Shown in pieces: positions 17,159-25,390 of a stretch of 64,000 bases of DNA. Both the position numbers and the translations under genes were made by a program. Under the pieces are notes generated by a model. That model was not told where the DNA came from and searched no databases. It saw nothing but the letters and a program-made list of their open reading frames with translations. Origin of the DNA: Pseudomonas putida S13.1.2 (lineage in GTDB: Bacteria > Pseudomonadota > Gammaproteobacteria > Pseudomonadales > Pseudomonadaceae); assembly GCF_000498395.2 (NCBI RefSeq), contig NZ_CP010979.1:5490501-5554500 (forward strand). The letters are read 5' to 3'. How positions within the stretch are numbered: position 1 is the first letter of the stretch; each line of letters starts with the position of its first letter.

Positions 17159-17274
17159 TGTAGGAGCGGCCTTGTGTCGCGAAAGGGCCGCAGAGCGGCC
17201 CCAGCAATTCATGCGTGATGCAGAGACCCTGGGGCCGCTGCGCGGCCCGATCGCGACACAAGGCCGCTCCTACA
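17159..17274. repeat. REP element pair, subtype C, upstream of hslV
   Basis: Arms TAGGAGCGGCCTTGTGTCGC (17161 on) and its inverse ending at 17274 enclose two GGGGCCGC-type stems. It lies between pyrC' and hslV. The same type recurs at 47407 and 59088. Confidence 0.85.
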
Positions 17275-17294
17275 CAAAGCAAGTAGGCGCTTTG

Positions 17295-18566
17295 TCAGGC
17301 CTCGTGGCAGACGTGCCCATCGACCAAGGTATAACGCACCGCACCCGGCAGGCAGTGGCCGATGAACGGGCAGTTCTCACCACGCGAGAACCACTGCTCG
17401 CCGGCAACGGTGGAGGCTTGCGGGTCGAACAGCACCAGGTCGGCCGCACCACCCACTTTCAGCTCACCTGCCGGCAGGCGCAGGGCGGCAGCCGGGCCGC
17501 TGCTCAGGCGGGCGAGCAAGGTTGGCAGGTCTAGCAGGCCGTCCTGCACCAGGGTCATGGCCAGCGGCAACAGCAACTCGACGCTGCTGATGCCCGGCTC
17601 GGTGGCGCCGAACGGGGCAAGCTTGGCGTCGCGTTCATGCGGCTGGTGATGGCTGGAAATCGCCTGGATCACCCCCGATTTTACTGCGGCGCGCAGGCCA
17701 TCACGGTCCTTGGCAGTGCGCAGCGGTGGCTGCACGTGGTACAGGCTGGAAAACTCGCGCAGCGACTCATCGGTGAGTATCAGCTGGTATAGCGCCACAT
17801 CGGCGGTCACCGGCAGGCCGAGTTCCTGCGCCTGGGCAATCAGCTGTGCGCCCCGGGCGCTGGTGATCTGGGTGAAGTGCGCACGCACGCCGGTCTGTTC
17901 TACCAGCAGCAGGTTGCGCGCCAGGGCCACGGTTTCGGCGGTTTCCGGAATGCCCGGCAGGCCGAGGAAGCTGGCCATGGCACCTTCATGGGCCAGGCCG
18001 CCGTGGGCCAGGTCGCGGTCCTGGGAGTGGAACACCACGGTCAGGTCGAAGGTGGCGGCGTACTCCAGGGCGCGGGCCAGGGTACGGTTGTTGGGGATTT
18101 GTTTCAGGCCGTTGCCGAAGGCCACGCAACCGGTGTCGCGCAGGGCCACCAGCTCGGCCAGCTGCTCGCCTTCAAGGCCTTTGGTCAGGGCACCGACTGG
18201 GTACACCTTGCTGTTGGCCGCCTCACGGGCGCGGTCCAGGATCAGCTCGGCCACCGCCGAGGTGTCCAGCACCGGCTTGGTCTGCGGCGGGCAGCACAGG
18301 CTGGTGACACCGCCGGCCACGGCAGCGCGGGTTTCACTGGCGATGTTGCCTTTGCGGCTGTAACCCGGCTCGCGCAGGGATACGCCAAGGTCGACCAGGC
18401 CCGGTGCGGCGACCAGGCCATCGGCCTGGATCGTGCGGCTGGCGCTGAAACCGGCCGGCGCCGCGCCGATCGCGGCAATGCGGCCACCGTCCAGGTGCAG
18501 GTCGGTCACCTGGTCCAGGCCGGTCTTGGGATCGATGACCCGGGCGCCAAGAATACTGATGGTCAC
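17295..18566 (-). CDS. pyrC': PyrC', non-catalytic dihydroorotase-like subunit
   Basis: A 423-aa amidohydrolase-fold protein. The zinc-binding HxH expected in DLHVHLREPG is replaced by DLGVSLREPG at residues 59-68, so Gly61 and Ser63 stand in for the two histidines and it should not be an active dihydroorotase. In P. putida this pseudo-dihydroorotase is needed to assemble active aspartate transcarbamoylase with PyrB. Its start overlaps the pyrB stop by 4 bases, consistent with stoichiometric coupling. The true pyrC must lie elsewhere. Confidence 0.95.
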   Translation of the reverse strand: MTISILGARVIDPKTGLDQVTDLHLDGGRIAAIGAAPAGFSASRTIQADGLVAAPGLVDLGVSLREPGYSRKGNIASETRAAVAGGVTSLCCPPQTKPVLDTSAVAELILDRAREAANSKVYPVGALTKGLEGEQLAELVALRDTGCVAFGNGLKQIPNNRTLARALEYAATFDLTVVFHSQDRDLAHGGLAHEGAMASFLGLPGIPETAETVALARNLLLVEQTGVRAHFTQITSARGAQLIAQAQELGLPVTADVALYQLILTDESLREFSSLYHVQPPLRTAKDRDGLRAAVKSGVIQAISSHHQPHERDAKLAPFGATEPGISSVELLLPLAMTLVQDGLLDLPTLLARLSSGPAAALRLPAGELKVGGAADLVLFDPQASTVAGEQWFSRGENCPFIGHCLPGAVRYTLVDGHVCHEA

Positions 18567-19567
18567 TGGGCGTTCTCCTGGTCGAGTTGACGTTGCGCGT
18601 TTTGCCCGCTCATGGCCATGGACAGCACGGCCATGCGCACGGCGATGCCGTAGGTGACCTGGTTGAGGATCACCGAGTGCTTGCCGTCGGCCACCGCCGA
18701 CTCGATTTCCACACCACGGTTGATCGGGCCCGGGTGCATGACGATGGCGTCAGGCTTGGCCCCGGCCAGGCGCGCGGTGGTCAGGCCGAACAGGCGGTAG
18801 AACTCGCCTTCGCTAGGCAGCAGGCCGCCGGCCATGCGCTCACGCTGCAGGCGTAGCATTATCACTACGTCGACATCCTTCAGGCCTTCGGCCAGGTCGG
18901 TGTAGACCTTCACGCCGTACTGCTCGATGCCGATCGGGATCAGGGTTTTCGGGCCGATCACGCGGATGTCCGGGCAGCCCAGCGCTTTGAGCGCCAGCAT
19001 GTCGGAGCGGGCCACGCGTGAGTGCAGGATGTCGCCGACGATGGCCACCGAGAGGTTCTCGAAGCTGCCCTTGTGGCGGCGAATGGTGAGCATGTCGAGC
19101 ATGCCTTGGGTCGGGTGCGCGTGGCGGCCGTCACCGCCGTTGATCACGGCGACGTCCGGGCACACGTGCTCGGCGATGAAGTGCGCGGCGCCGGAGTCGG
19201 AATGGCGCACCACGAACATGTCGGCCGCCATGGCCTCGAGGTTGCGCAGGGTGTCGAACAGCGTCTCGCCCTTGCTGGTCGAGGAGGTCGACACGTTCAG
19301 GCTGATCACGTCGGCCGACAGGCGCTGGGCCGCCAGTTCGAAGGTGGTGCGGGTACGGGTCGAGTTCTCGAAGAACACGTTGCACACGGTCTTGCCGCGC
19401 AGCAACGGGACTTTCTTCACGGCCCGGGCACCGACTTCCAGGAAGGAGTCGGCGGTGTCGAGGATCTCGGTGAGCAGTTCGCGGGGCAAACCGTCGAGCG
19501 AGAGGAAGTGGCGCAGCTGGCCCTGATCATTGAGCTGCAGCGGGCGCTTGGCGTCGATTGGCGTCAT
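18563..19567 (-). CDS. pyrB: PyrB, aspartate carbamoyltransferase catalytic chain
   Basis: A 334-aa transcarbamoylase for the first committed step of pyrimidine synthesis. The carbamoyl-phosphate loop STRTR is at residues 69-73, and the HPTQ motif appears in GRHAHPTQGMLDM. The N-terminus is about 20 residues longer than in E. coli PyrB, as in other pseudomonads, where the extension contributes to assembly with PyrC' and nucleotide regulation. It lies 12 bases after pyrR and overlaps pyrC'. Confidence 0.97.
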   Translation of the reverse strand: MTPIDAKRPLQLNDQGQLRHFLSLDGLPRELLTEILDTADSFLEVGARAVKKVPLLRGKTVCNVFFENSTRTRTTFELAAQRLSADVISLNVSTSSTSKGETLFDTLRNLEAMAADMFVVRHSDSGAAHFIAEHVCPDVAVINGGDGRHAHPTQGMLDMLTIRRHKGSFENLSVAIVGDILHSRVARSDMLALKALGCPDIRVIGPKTLIPIGIEQYGVKVYTDLAEGLKDVDVVIMLRLQRERMAGGLLPSEGEFYRLFGLTTARLAGAKPDAIVMHPGPINRGVEIESAVADGKHSVILNQVTYGIAVRMAVLSMAMSGQNAQRQLDQENAQ

Positions 19568-19579
19568 CGCGGGGGACTC

Positions 19580-20098
19580 TTAAAGGGCGGAAGCGGAGGC
19601 GAGGTCCTGGCGCTCGAGTGCGAGCGGTGCGGGTCCGGTCAATTTTACCCGCTCATGGGCGGCCAGCGACAGGGTGGCACCGAGCACATTCGGACGAATC
19701 GGCAATTCGCCGGCATCCAGGTCCAGCAGGCAGACCAGGGTGACGCTGGCCGGGCGGCCGTAATCGAACAGTTCGTTGAGCGCCGCGCGGATGGTACGCC
19801 CGCTCATCAGCACGTCATCCACCAGCACCAGGTGCTGGCCCTCGACCTCGAACGGCAGCTCGGAGGGGCGCACTTGTGGGTGCAGGCCGTTCTGGCTGAA
19901 GTCGTCGCGGTAGAACGAGACGTCCAGGGTACCCATGGGGCTGGTGTCGCCCATGGCTTCCTGCAGGGCCTGGGCAACCCAGACACCGCCGGTGCGGATA
20001 CCGATGTAACGGGGCTCGGTGATTGCCCGGCGCGCCAGGTGGGCACGAAGGTCGACAGCCATCTGCCGAATCAGGTCGGCGGGATTGGGTAGGCTCAT
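19580..20098 (-). CDS. pyrR: PyrR, bifunctional pyrimidine regulator/uracil phosphoribosyltransferase
   Basis: A 172-aa PRTase-fold protein with the PRPP-binding motif VLVDDVLMSGRT at residues 91-102. In Bacillus PyrR is an RNA-binding attenuator; in Pseudomonas its regulatory role is less clear and UPRTase activity may be minor. The start at 20098 (MSLPNPADLIRQM) is preceded by GAGGAGCC; the open frame extends upstream without family similarity. It is the first pyr gene of ruvX-pyrR-pyrB-pyrC', 49 bases after ruvX. Confidence 0.94.
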   Translation of the reverse strand: MSLPNPADLIRQMAVDLRAHLARRAITEPRYIGIRTGGVWVAQALQEAMGDTSPMGTLDVSFYRDDFSQNGLHPQVRPSELPFEVEGQHLVLVDDVLMSGRTIRAALNELFDYGRPASVTLVCLLDLDAGELPIRPNVLGATLSLAAHERVKLTGPAPLALERQDLASASAL

Positions 20099-20147
20099 TG
20101 CGGGCTCCTCGGAAGGGTGCGCCGGGCGGGCCCGGCGGCAAAGATGA

Positions 20148-20573
20148 TCAGGTATTGGCCTCCAGCCAGCCTTGCAGCAACAGGGCGGCAGCGATGGCAT
20201 CGACCGGGTTGTCGCGGTAGCTGCCGCGCTGGCCGCCACGGGCCATGCGCTCGCCTTTGGCCTCGAAGGTGGTCAGGCGTTCGTCGTGGGTGTGCACGGG
20301 CAGGTTGAAGCGGCCGTTCAGGCGGCGGGCAAATTTTTCGGCGCGGGCGCTCATTTCGCTGGGCGTGCCGTCCATGTTCAACGGCAGGCCGACGACAATG
20401 GCATCGGGTTTCCACTCATTGATGAGCTTTTCCACCTGAGCCCAGTCCGGCACGCCGTTCTGCGCCTTCAGGGTGCACAGTTCGCGGGCCTGGCCGGTTA
20501 TTACCTGGCCGACGGCCACGCCGATCTGTTTGCTGCCGTAGTCGAAACCCAGCAAGAGGCGTAGTTCAGCCAT
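20148..20573 (-). CDS. ruvX: RuvX/YqgF, putative pre-16S rRNA nuclease
   Basis: A 141-aa RNase H-fold protein of the YqgF family. The motif LLGFDYGSKQIGVAVG at the N-terminus includes the first catalytic aspartate (Asp10). VVGLPLNMDG and HTHDERLTT provide the other conserved elements. YqgF proteins are implicated in 16S rRNA 5' end maturation. Its ATG shares one base with the yqgE stop, a pairing conserved across gammaproteobacteria. Confidence 0.95.
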   Translation of the reverse strand: MAELRLLLGFDYGSKQIGVAVGQVITGQARELCTLKAQNGVPDWAQVEKLINEWKPDAIVVGLPLNMDGTPSEMSARAEKFARRLNGRFNLPVHTHDERLTTFEAKGERMARGGQRGSYRDNPVDAIAAALLLQGWLEANT

Positions 20574-21142
20574 CAGGCGTGGCCCGCCTGGCTGGTCAGC
20601 AGGTGCAGGTTGATGCCCAGGCTGGCGGCCGCTGCTTCCAGGCGCAGGTCGCTGGCGCGGTCAAAGATGATTTCCGGGTCGAACGGGCAGTTGAGCCAGG
20701 CGTTGTGGGCCAGCTCCGCTTCCAGCTGGCCCGCTTCCCAGCCGGCATACCCCAGTGTGATCAGGCTCTGTTTCGGGCCTACCCCGGCGGCAATCGCAAG
20801 CAACACATCCTGCGATGTGCTCAGTGACAGCCCTTCCAGGGCCACGGTGGCCTGGAAGCTGCATTCGCTGCTGTGCAGCACGAAGCCGCGGTCGGTTTGC
20901 ACCGGGCCACCCTGGTAGATAGGCACCTGCAAGGTGCTGGCCGGCGGCGTTTCGTCCGGGCGCAGCTGCTCGAGGATGTCGGCCAGGCTCAATTCCTGCG
21001 GCCGGTTGACCACCAGGCCCATGGCGCCATGCTCATTGTGCTCGACGATATACGTGAGGGTCTGGGCGAAGTTCGGATCGGCCATGTGCGGCATGGCAAT
21101 CAGGAACTGGTGCTTGAGGTAGCTCGGGGTGAGGGTTTTCAT
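20573..21142 (-). CDS. algH: YqgE/AlgH family protein
   Basis: A 189-aa UPF0301 protein beginning MKTLTPSYLKHQFLIAMPHM, with YIVEHNEHGAMGLVVNRP and GGPVQTDRGFVLH, all characteristic of YqgE/AlgH. The AlgH name comes from a proposed role in alginate control in P. aeruginosa; the biochemical function is unknown. The start at 21142 is the family start; the frame is open 48 codons further upstream without similarity. It heads the operon with ruvX and the pyr genes. Confidence 0.94.
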   Translation of the reverse strand: MKTLTPSYLKHQFLIAMPHMADPNFAQTLTYIVEHNEHGAMGLVVNRPQELSLADILEQLRPDETPPASTLQVPIYQGGPVQTDRGFVLHSSECSFQATVALEGLSLSTSQDVLLAIAAGVGPKQSLITLGYAGWEAGQLEAELAHNAWLNCPFDPEIIFDRASDLRLEAAAASLGINLHLLTSQAGHA

Positions 21143-21285
21143 GCCTCTAAGTGTGGCGTCGGGACGCCGGGCTGACAAGGTCAAGAGCGCATTATCGACA
21201 GGATGGCGCGGTGATGCGCTGAGCAAGCGCGCCGTCGAAGCGTGTGCCAAGGCTGGGGGCAAGGCCAGCCTTGGCGTTGAGTTCA

Positions 21286-21771
21286 TTAGGTTGGGGCGGG
21301 CACGGGGTAATGAACTTCAACCTCATGCTTAAGACTGTGTGCGGTGAAGTTGAATGAGGATCGAACAAGTGTCAGGTGCGTGACCTTGTCGTAGGTGACG
21401 GTGCCACTGCCAATCTCGGCGTTGCCCTCAGCGTCTTCAAAATAGGCGAGGTGACCATAGTCCGGAATTAGTTGCGTAGTCAGTTTGAACTCGCCATTTT
21501 CCAAGGGCCTGGTATTGTTCAAAATGCTAATGCTGAACTGCATTTCTTTGCTTTGGAATGCTGCATCGAAATAGCTGTAATTGCTGAAGTCATCATACTT
21601 GGTAACGTGCCATTCCATGGATTCAGCGGTCAGCTGGATTGCTTGCTGACCCTCAATCGTTAGCGTCACACGGGGCATGGGCGGTTCATTTACCTTGGGG
21701 CTCGTCCGCGTTGTCACCCTGGTGGGTTTCTTAATGTTTAACTTATTGAAAATTTCCTGTCTGCGGGGCAT
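21286..21771 (-). CDS. Orphan 161-aa protein of unknown function, AT-richer than its neighbours
   Basis: No family was recognised. The protein MPRRQEIFNKLNIKKPTRV... has a short basic N-terminal stretch and then a beta-rich globular part, with alternating hydrophobic strands such as EMQFSISILNNTRP and HEVEVHYPVPAP at the end. There is no signal peptide or membrane helix. The start at 21771 is preceded only by a weak TAGG; an open frame continues to 21900. Base composition differs sharply from flanking genes: two 60-base lines counted by hand gave about 47% (21301-21360) and 37% GC (21541-21600). It sits alone between conserved yqgE and tonB, so recent acquisition is likely. A perfect inverted repeat lies 60 bases upstream. 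Confidence 0.75.
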   Translation of the reverse strand: MPRRQEIFNKLNIKKPTRVTTRTSPKVNEPPMPRVTLTIEGQQAIQLTAESMEWHVTKYDDFSNYSYFDAAFQSKEMQFSISILNNTRPLENGEFKLTTQLIPDYGHLAYFEDAEGNAEIGSGTVTYDKVTHLTLVRSSFNFTAHSLKHEVEVHYPVPAPT

Positions 21772-21830
21772 GGTGGCGAACCTATTCTTGTGGAATGGCT
21801 CGAACTCTAGGAAGAAACTGGTGACCGGTA

Positions 21831-21850
21831 AACTGGTAAAACTACCAGTT
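21831..21850. promoter_or_regulatory. Perfect 7-bp inverted repeat upstream of the orphan gene
   Basis: AACTGGT and ACCAGTT flank aaaact. It lies between the tonB stop and the orphan start, 60 bases from the latter. It may be an operator for the orphan gene or part of a tonB transcription end; there is no T run. Confidence 0.4.
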
Positions 21851-21908
21851 GACGAGCGTTGGCAAGGGGGCTGGGCTGACCACACGCTGCGGATCAGCAA
21901 GTCGTGCC

Positions 21909-22814
21909 CTAGTTGCTCGACAACCGGTCCCCACGGGCAAACCGCCAGGTACGAATGATCTCCAGCCGGTCAAACTCGGCCAGATCCCCGGTAAACGGTG
22001 CAAACGGCGCGGCCAGCCGCACGATGCGTTGCGCCGCCTGGTCCAGCACGGGCTGCCCGGATGATTCCAGTACCAGCACCTCGTACAGCGAGCCATCGCG
22101 GTTGATCGATACCATCATGCGCAGGTTGCCGTAGATCTGTTGCCGACGTGCTTCGTCGGGGTAGTTCAGGTTGCCCACCCGCTCGACCTTCTTGCGCCAC
22201 TCTTCCTTGTACCACGCGCCCTTGTCGCGCATGGTCGAGGCGGCGTTCAGGCGGTGGATGCGCGGGCGCTTGGCGTACATCTGCTGCTCGTTGGACAGCT
22301 CCGCCTCCAGGCTGGCGATCTGGCTGGACAGTTGCGAACTGTCGAAGTCTGGCGCTGGCGCGGCCGGCTTGGGCTGGGCCTTGCTTTCCTTGGGCTTGGG
22401 TTCGACCTTGTGCGGCTTGGGCGCAGTGGTCACTACCGCCGACTTCTGCGGGGCAGGGGGTGGGACCACCTCGGGCCTGGCCGCAGGCGGTGGCGTGACC
22501 TTGTTGATCTTGCTGTCCTGGAAGGGCGCCAGCTCGGTGGTCGTGGGCACCGCTTTCTTGTCCAGCGTGCCGCTGCCCTGCTGGTTGTCCTGCGCCTGGA
22601 AATCGGCCTTCTCGGGCGCTTTTTCGCTTTTGAAGGTGGCCAGGGTGATGTCCATGGTGTGGCGGATTTCGGCAGGTTTGACCACGGTGAAGCCAACGCC
22701 AAGAATCAGCGCCAGGTGCACCAGTGCAGCCAGGAACAGGGTAAAGCCGAGCCGGTCCACCGGGCGAACACGGGGCGGCAGCAGGTCGGAGGGGATGTCA
22801 GCGGGCAGCGTCAT
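21909..22814 (-). CDS. tonB: TonB-family energy-transducing protein
   Basis: A 301-aa protein. A single N-terminal membrane helix spans about residues 22-44 (LGFTLFLAALVHLALILGVG). A Pro/Lys-rich periplasmic linker follows at about 105-155 (PKPHKVEPKPKESK). The C-terminal TonB domain, from about 215, contains LNYPDEARRQQIYGNLRMMV and ends in RTWRFARGD. It couples the ExbBD proton motor to outer-membrane receptors, although no exbBD genes are adjacent, and it may serve a twitching-related role as TonB3 does in P. aeruginosa near the pil genes. It is next to gshB and pilG. Confidence 0.93.
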   Translation of the reverse strand: MTLPADIPSDLLPPRVRPVDRLGFTLFLAALVHLALILGVGFTVVKPAEIRHTMDITLATFKSEKAPEKADFQAQDNQQGSGTLDKKAVPTTTELAPFQDSKINKVTPPPAARPEVVPPPAPQKSAVVTTAPKPHKVEPKPKESKAQPKPAAPAPDFDSSQLSSQIASLEAELSNEQQMYAKRPRIHRLNAASTMRDKGAWYKEEWRKKVERVGNLNYPDEARRQQIYGNLRMMVSINRDGSLYEVLVLESSGQPVLDQAAQRIVRLAAPFAPFTGDLAEFDRLEIIRTWRFARGDRLSSN

Positions 22815-22905
22815 CAGGTATCCAGCAACTGCAGGGCGGGGCAGCAGCTCAGTCGAATAGGACCGGCATCATACCCCACTCTGCGGTTTTGCTTCGCGTT
22901 GGCTG

Positions 22906-23859
22906 TCAGCGCGCCTTGAGCTTGCGATCAATGGCATCCATCAGTTTGCCACCGATATCGGTGTTGTAGGCGGCATCGATCTCGCGGATGCAGGTGGGGC
23001 TGGTCACGTTGATTTCGGTGAGGTAGTCGCCGATCACGTCCAGGCCGACGAACAGCAGGCCCTTCTCGCGCAGCGTTGGGCCGACCTGGGCGGCAATCCA
23101 GCGGTCGCGCTCGGTCAGCGGGCGCGCCTCGCCACGCCCGCCGGCGGCCAGGTTGCCACGGGTCTCGCCGCTGGCCGGAATACGCGCCAGGCAGTAGTCC
23201 ACCGGCTCGCCATCGATCATCAGGATGCGTTTGTCACCGTCCTTGATCGCCGGCAGGTAGGCCTGGGCCATGATCTGCTGGCTGCCCAGCACGGTCAGGG
23301 TTTCCAGGATGACCGACAGGTTGGGGTCGCCAGCCCGGTGACGGAAAATCGACGTACCGCCCATGCCATCCAGCGGCTTGAGGATCACGTCAACATGCTT
23401 GGCCGCGAATTCGCGAATGATGTCCGGGCGGCGGCTGACCAGGGTTGGGGTGGTGCACTGCGGGAACAACGTGGCGAACATCTTTTCGTTGCAGTCGCGC
23501 AGGCTCTGCGGGCGGTTGACCACCAGCACGCCATCTTGCTCGGCCTGCTCCAGCAGGTAGGTGCTGTAGACGAACTCCATGTCGAAGGGCGGGTCCTTGC
23601 GCATCAGGATCACGTCCAGTTCGGCCAGCGGGCTGTCCTGCTCCTCGCCCAGCTCGAACCAGTGCGCCGGGTCGGCAAACACCTTCAGCGGGCGCATGCG
23701 GGCGCGGGCCTTGCTTTCGCCCTGGTACAGGTCTTGCTGTTCCATGTAGAACAGGCTCCAGCCGCGGGCCTGCGCGGCCAGCAGCATGGCCAGCGAACTG
23801 TCCTTCTTGTAGGAGATGGACGCGATGGGGTCCATGACAATGCCGAGGCGAACGCTCAT
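22906..23859 (-). CDS. gshB: GshB, glutathione synthetase
   Basis: A 317-aa ATP-grasp enzyme that adds glycine to gamma-glutamylcysteine. N-terminal MSVRLGIVMDPIASISYKKD is diagnostic. The ATP-grasp elements VILKPLDGMGG and the C-terminal FVGLDVIGDYLTEINVTSP are visible. The start at 23859 follows AGGAACCACCCC; upstream open frame is non-homologous. It lies upstream of tonB on the same strand with a 91-base gap, and is divergent from pilG. Confidence 0.97.
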   Translation of the reverse strand: MSVRLGIVMDPIASISYKKDSSLAMLLAAQARGWSLFYMEQQDLYQGESKARARMRPLKVFADPAHWFELGEEQDSPLAELDVILMRKDPPFDMEFVYSTYLLEQAEQDGVLVVNRPQSLRDCNEKMFATLFPQCTTPTLVSRRPDIIREFAAKHVDVILKPLDGMGGTSIFRHRAGDPNLSVILETLTVLGSQQIMAQAYLPAIKDGDKRILMIDGEPVDYCLARIPASGETRGNLAAGGRGEARPLTERDRWIAAQVGPTLREKGLLFVGLDVIGDYLTEINVTSPTCIREIDAAYNTDIGGKLMDAIDRKLKAR

Positions 23860-24013
23860 GGGGTGGTTCCTCTTGGCGGCAGGTGGCCGCGATGGATCGA
23901 AAGAAAAGTGGCTCAGGGTGGCGCCGCGAACGCCGCCGGTCAAGGGGCGGCGCAGATGGAATGGCCACCCGGAGTATGCTAAAAGTGCAGCTAATTTCCA
24001 TTGGTAGGCGTCT

Positions 24014-24415
24014 ATGGAACAACCCCTGAAGGTGATGGTGATCGACGATTCGCGCACGATCCGCCGCACCGCCCAGATGTTGCTCGGTGAAGCGGGCTGC
24101 GAGGTGATCACCGCCAGTGATGGCTTCGATGCCCTGGCCAAGATCGTCGACCACCAGCCCAGCATCATCTTTGTCGATGTGCTGATGCCGCGCCTGGACG
24201 GCTACCAGACCTGCGCCGTGATCAAGCACAACAGTGCTTTCAAGGACACCCCGGTGATCCTGCTGTCGTCGCGCGACGGGCTGTTCGACAAGGCCCGCGG
24301 CCGGGTGGTCGGCTCTGATCAGTTCCTGACCAAACCGTTCAGCAAGGAAGAGCTGCTCGACGCGATCCGCGCCCACGTGCCCGGGTTTACCGCGCCTCCA
24401 CAACACGCACCCTGA
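24014..24415 (+). CDS. pilG: PilG, twitching-motility response regulator
   Basis: A 133-aa single REC domain. The acidic pair DD at residues 11-12, phospho-acceptor Asp55 (FVDVLMPRLDGY) and KPFSKEELL lysine are present. In P. aeruginosa PilG and PilH are phosphorylated by ChpA and control type IV pilus extension and cAMP. It is the first gene of pilG-pilH-pilI-pilJ-chpA-cheW, divergent from gshB, so the promoter lies in the 154-bp gap. Confidence 0.95.
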   Translation: MEQPLKVMVIDDSRTIRRTAQMLLGEAGCEVITASDGFDALAKIVDHQPSIIFVDVLMPRLDGYQTCAVIKHNSAFKDTPVILLSSRDGLFDKARGRVVGSDQFLTKPFSKEELLDAIRAHVPGFTAPPQHAP

Positions 24416-24462
24416 CCGCGCCCCGCCATGGCACGGCCTTACTTTCCTGATGGGGAAACAGC

Positions 24463-24828
24463 ATGGCCCGAGTTCTGATTGTCGACGACTCGCCGACAGA
24501 GATGTACAAATTGGCCGGATGGCTTGAAAAGCACGGCCATGAGGTGCTCAAAGCCAGCAACGGTGCCGATGGCGTTGCGCTGGCCCGTCAGGAAAAGCCC
24601 GATGCGGTATTGATGGATATCGTCATGCCGGTTCTCAACGGCTTCCAGGCGACCCGGCAATTGAGCAAGTACCCCGAGACCAGCGCCATTCCAGTATTGG
24701 TCGTTACCACCAAAGACCAGGAAACCGATCGGATCTGGGCAAAGCGCCAGGGCGCGAGGGGGTTCGTGACCAAGCCTGTGGAAGAAGACGACCTGATCGC
24801 CAAGCTCAAAGAAGTGCTGGGCGCTTGA
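24463..24828 (+). CDS. pilH: PilH, twitching-motility response regulator
   Basis: A 121-aa single REC domain with DD at residues 8-9, Asp52 (VLMDIVMPVLNGF) and the KPVEEDDLIAKL lysine region. It is the second output regulator of the Pil-Chp system. A 47-base gap separates it from pilG, with GGGGAAA just before the ATG. Its stop overlaps the TTG start of pilI. Confidence 0.95.
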   Translation: MARVLIVDDSPTEMYKLAGWLEKHGHEVLKASNGADGVALARQEKPDAVLMDIVMPVLNGFQATRQLSKYPETSAIPVLVVTTKDQETDRIWAKRQGARGFVTKPVEEDDLIAKLKEVLGA

Positions 24829-25379
24829 CCACCCGCCCGCAGGGCGCGTCGCTGACCGCCTTCGAGCTGTTGCTGGACATTGACCGGCGCTGCCGCCTGC
24901 TGGTCGCCGACCAACCGCCGCAGGACAACCGCCTGCAACAGTGGAGCGGTATCGGTTTTCGCATTGCCGGGCAGTGGTTCGTCGCGCCCATGGGCGAAGT
25001 GGCCGAGGTGCTGCGCGAACCGCGCAGCAGCCGCGTCCCTGGTGTGCAGCCCTGGGTGTGCGGGGTCGCCAACCTGCGCGGCCGGTTGTTGCCGGTGATG
25101 GACCTCAGCTGCTTTTTCGGCCTGGGCCACGTTGCCCCGGGCAAGCAACGGCGGGTGCTGGTGCTGGACCACGAGGCGCTGTTCGTCGGCCTGCTGGTGG
25201 ACGAGGTACTGGGCCTGCAGCATTTTGACCTGGACAGCCTGCAGCTTTCACCGCCGCAGCCACTGATCCGCGCCGCTGCACGTTTTGTGCAGGGGCATTT
25301 CCCGCGTGAACGCAACTGGGCGATCTTCAGCCCCTTCGCCCTTGCCCAGGCGCCGGGCTTTCTCGATGTGGCGTTATAG
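24825..25379 (+). CDS. pilI: PilI, CheW-like coupling protein (TTG start)
   Basis: A 184-aa CheW-domain protein that should couple the receptor PilJ to the kinase ChpA. Typical CheW segments are IAGQWFVAPMGEVAEVLREP and VCGVANLRGRLLPVMDLSCFFG. The start is a TTG at 24825 whose last two bases begin the pilH stop (TTGA); no ATG occurs before the conserved domain, so translational coupling is likely. It precedes pilJ by 11 bases. Confidence 0.93.
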   Translation: MTTRPQGASLTAFELLLDIDRRCRLLVADQPPQDNRLQQWSGIGFRIAGQWFVAPMGEVAEVLREPRSSRVPGVQPWVCGVANLRGRLLPVMDLSCFFGLGHVAPGKQRRVLVLDHEALFVGLLVDEVLGLQHFDLDSLQLSPPQPLIRAAARFVQGHFPRERNWAIFSPFALAQAPGFLDVAL

Positions 25380-25390
25380 GACCTGCGAAC

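Noticed and set aside
17295..18566. Active dihydroorotase (PyrC)
   Set aside because: The zinc-binding histidines are replaced by Gly and Ser, so the catalytic assignment was dropped in favour of the PyrC' structural role.
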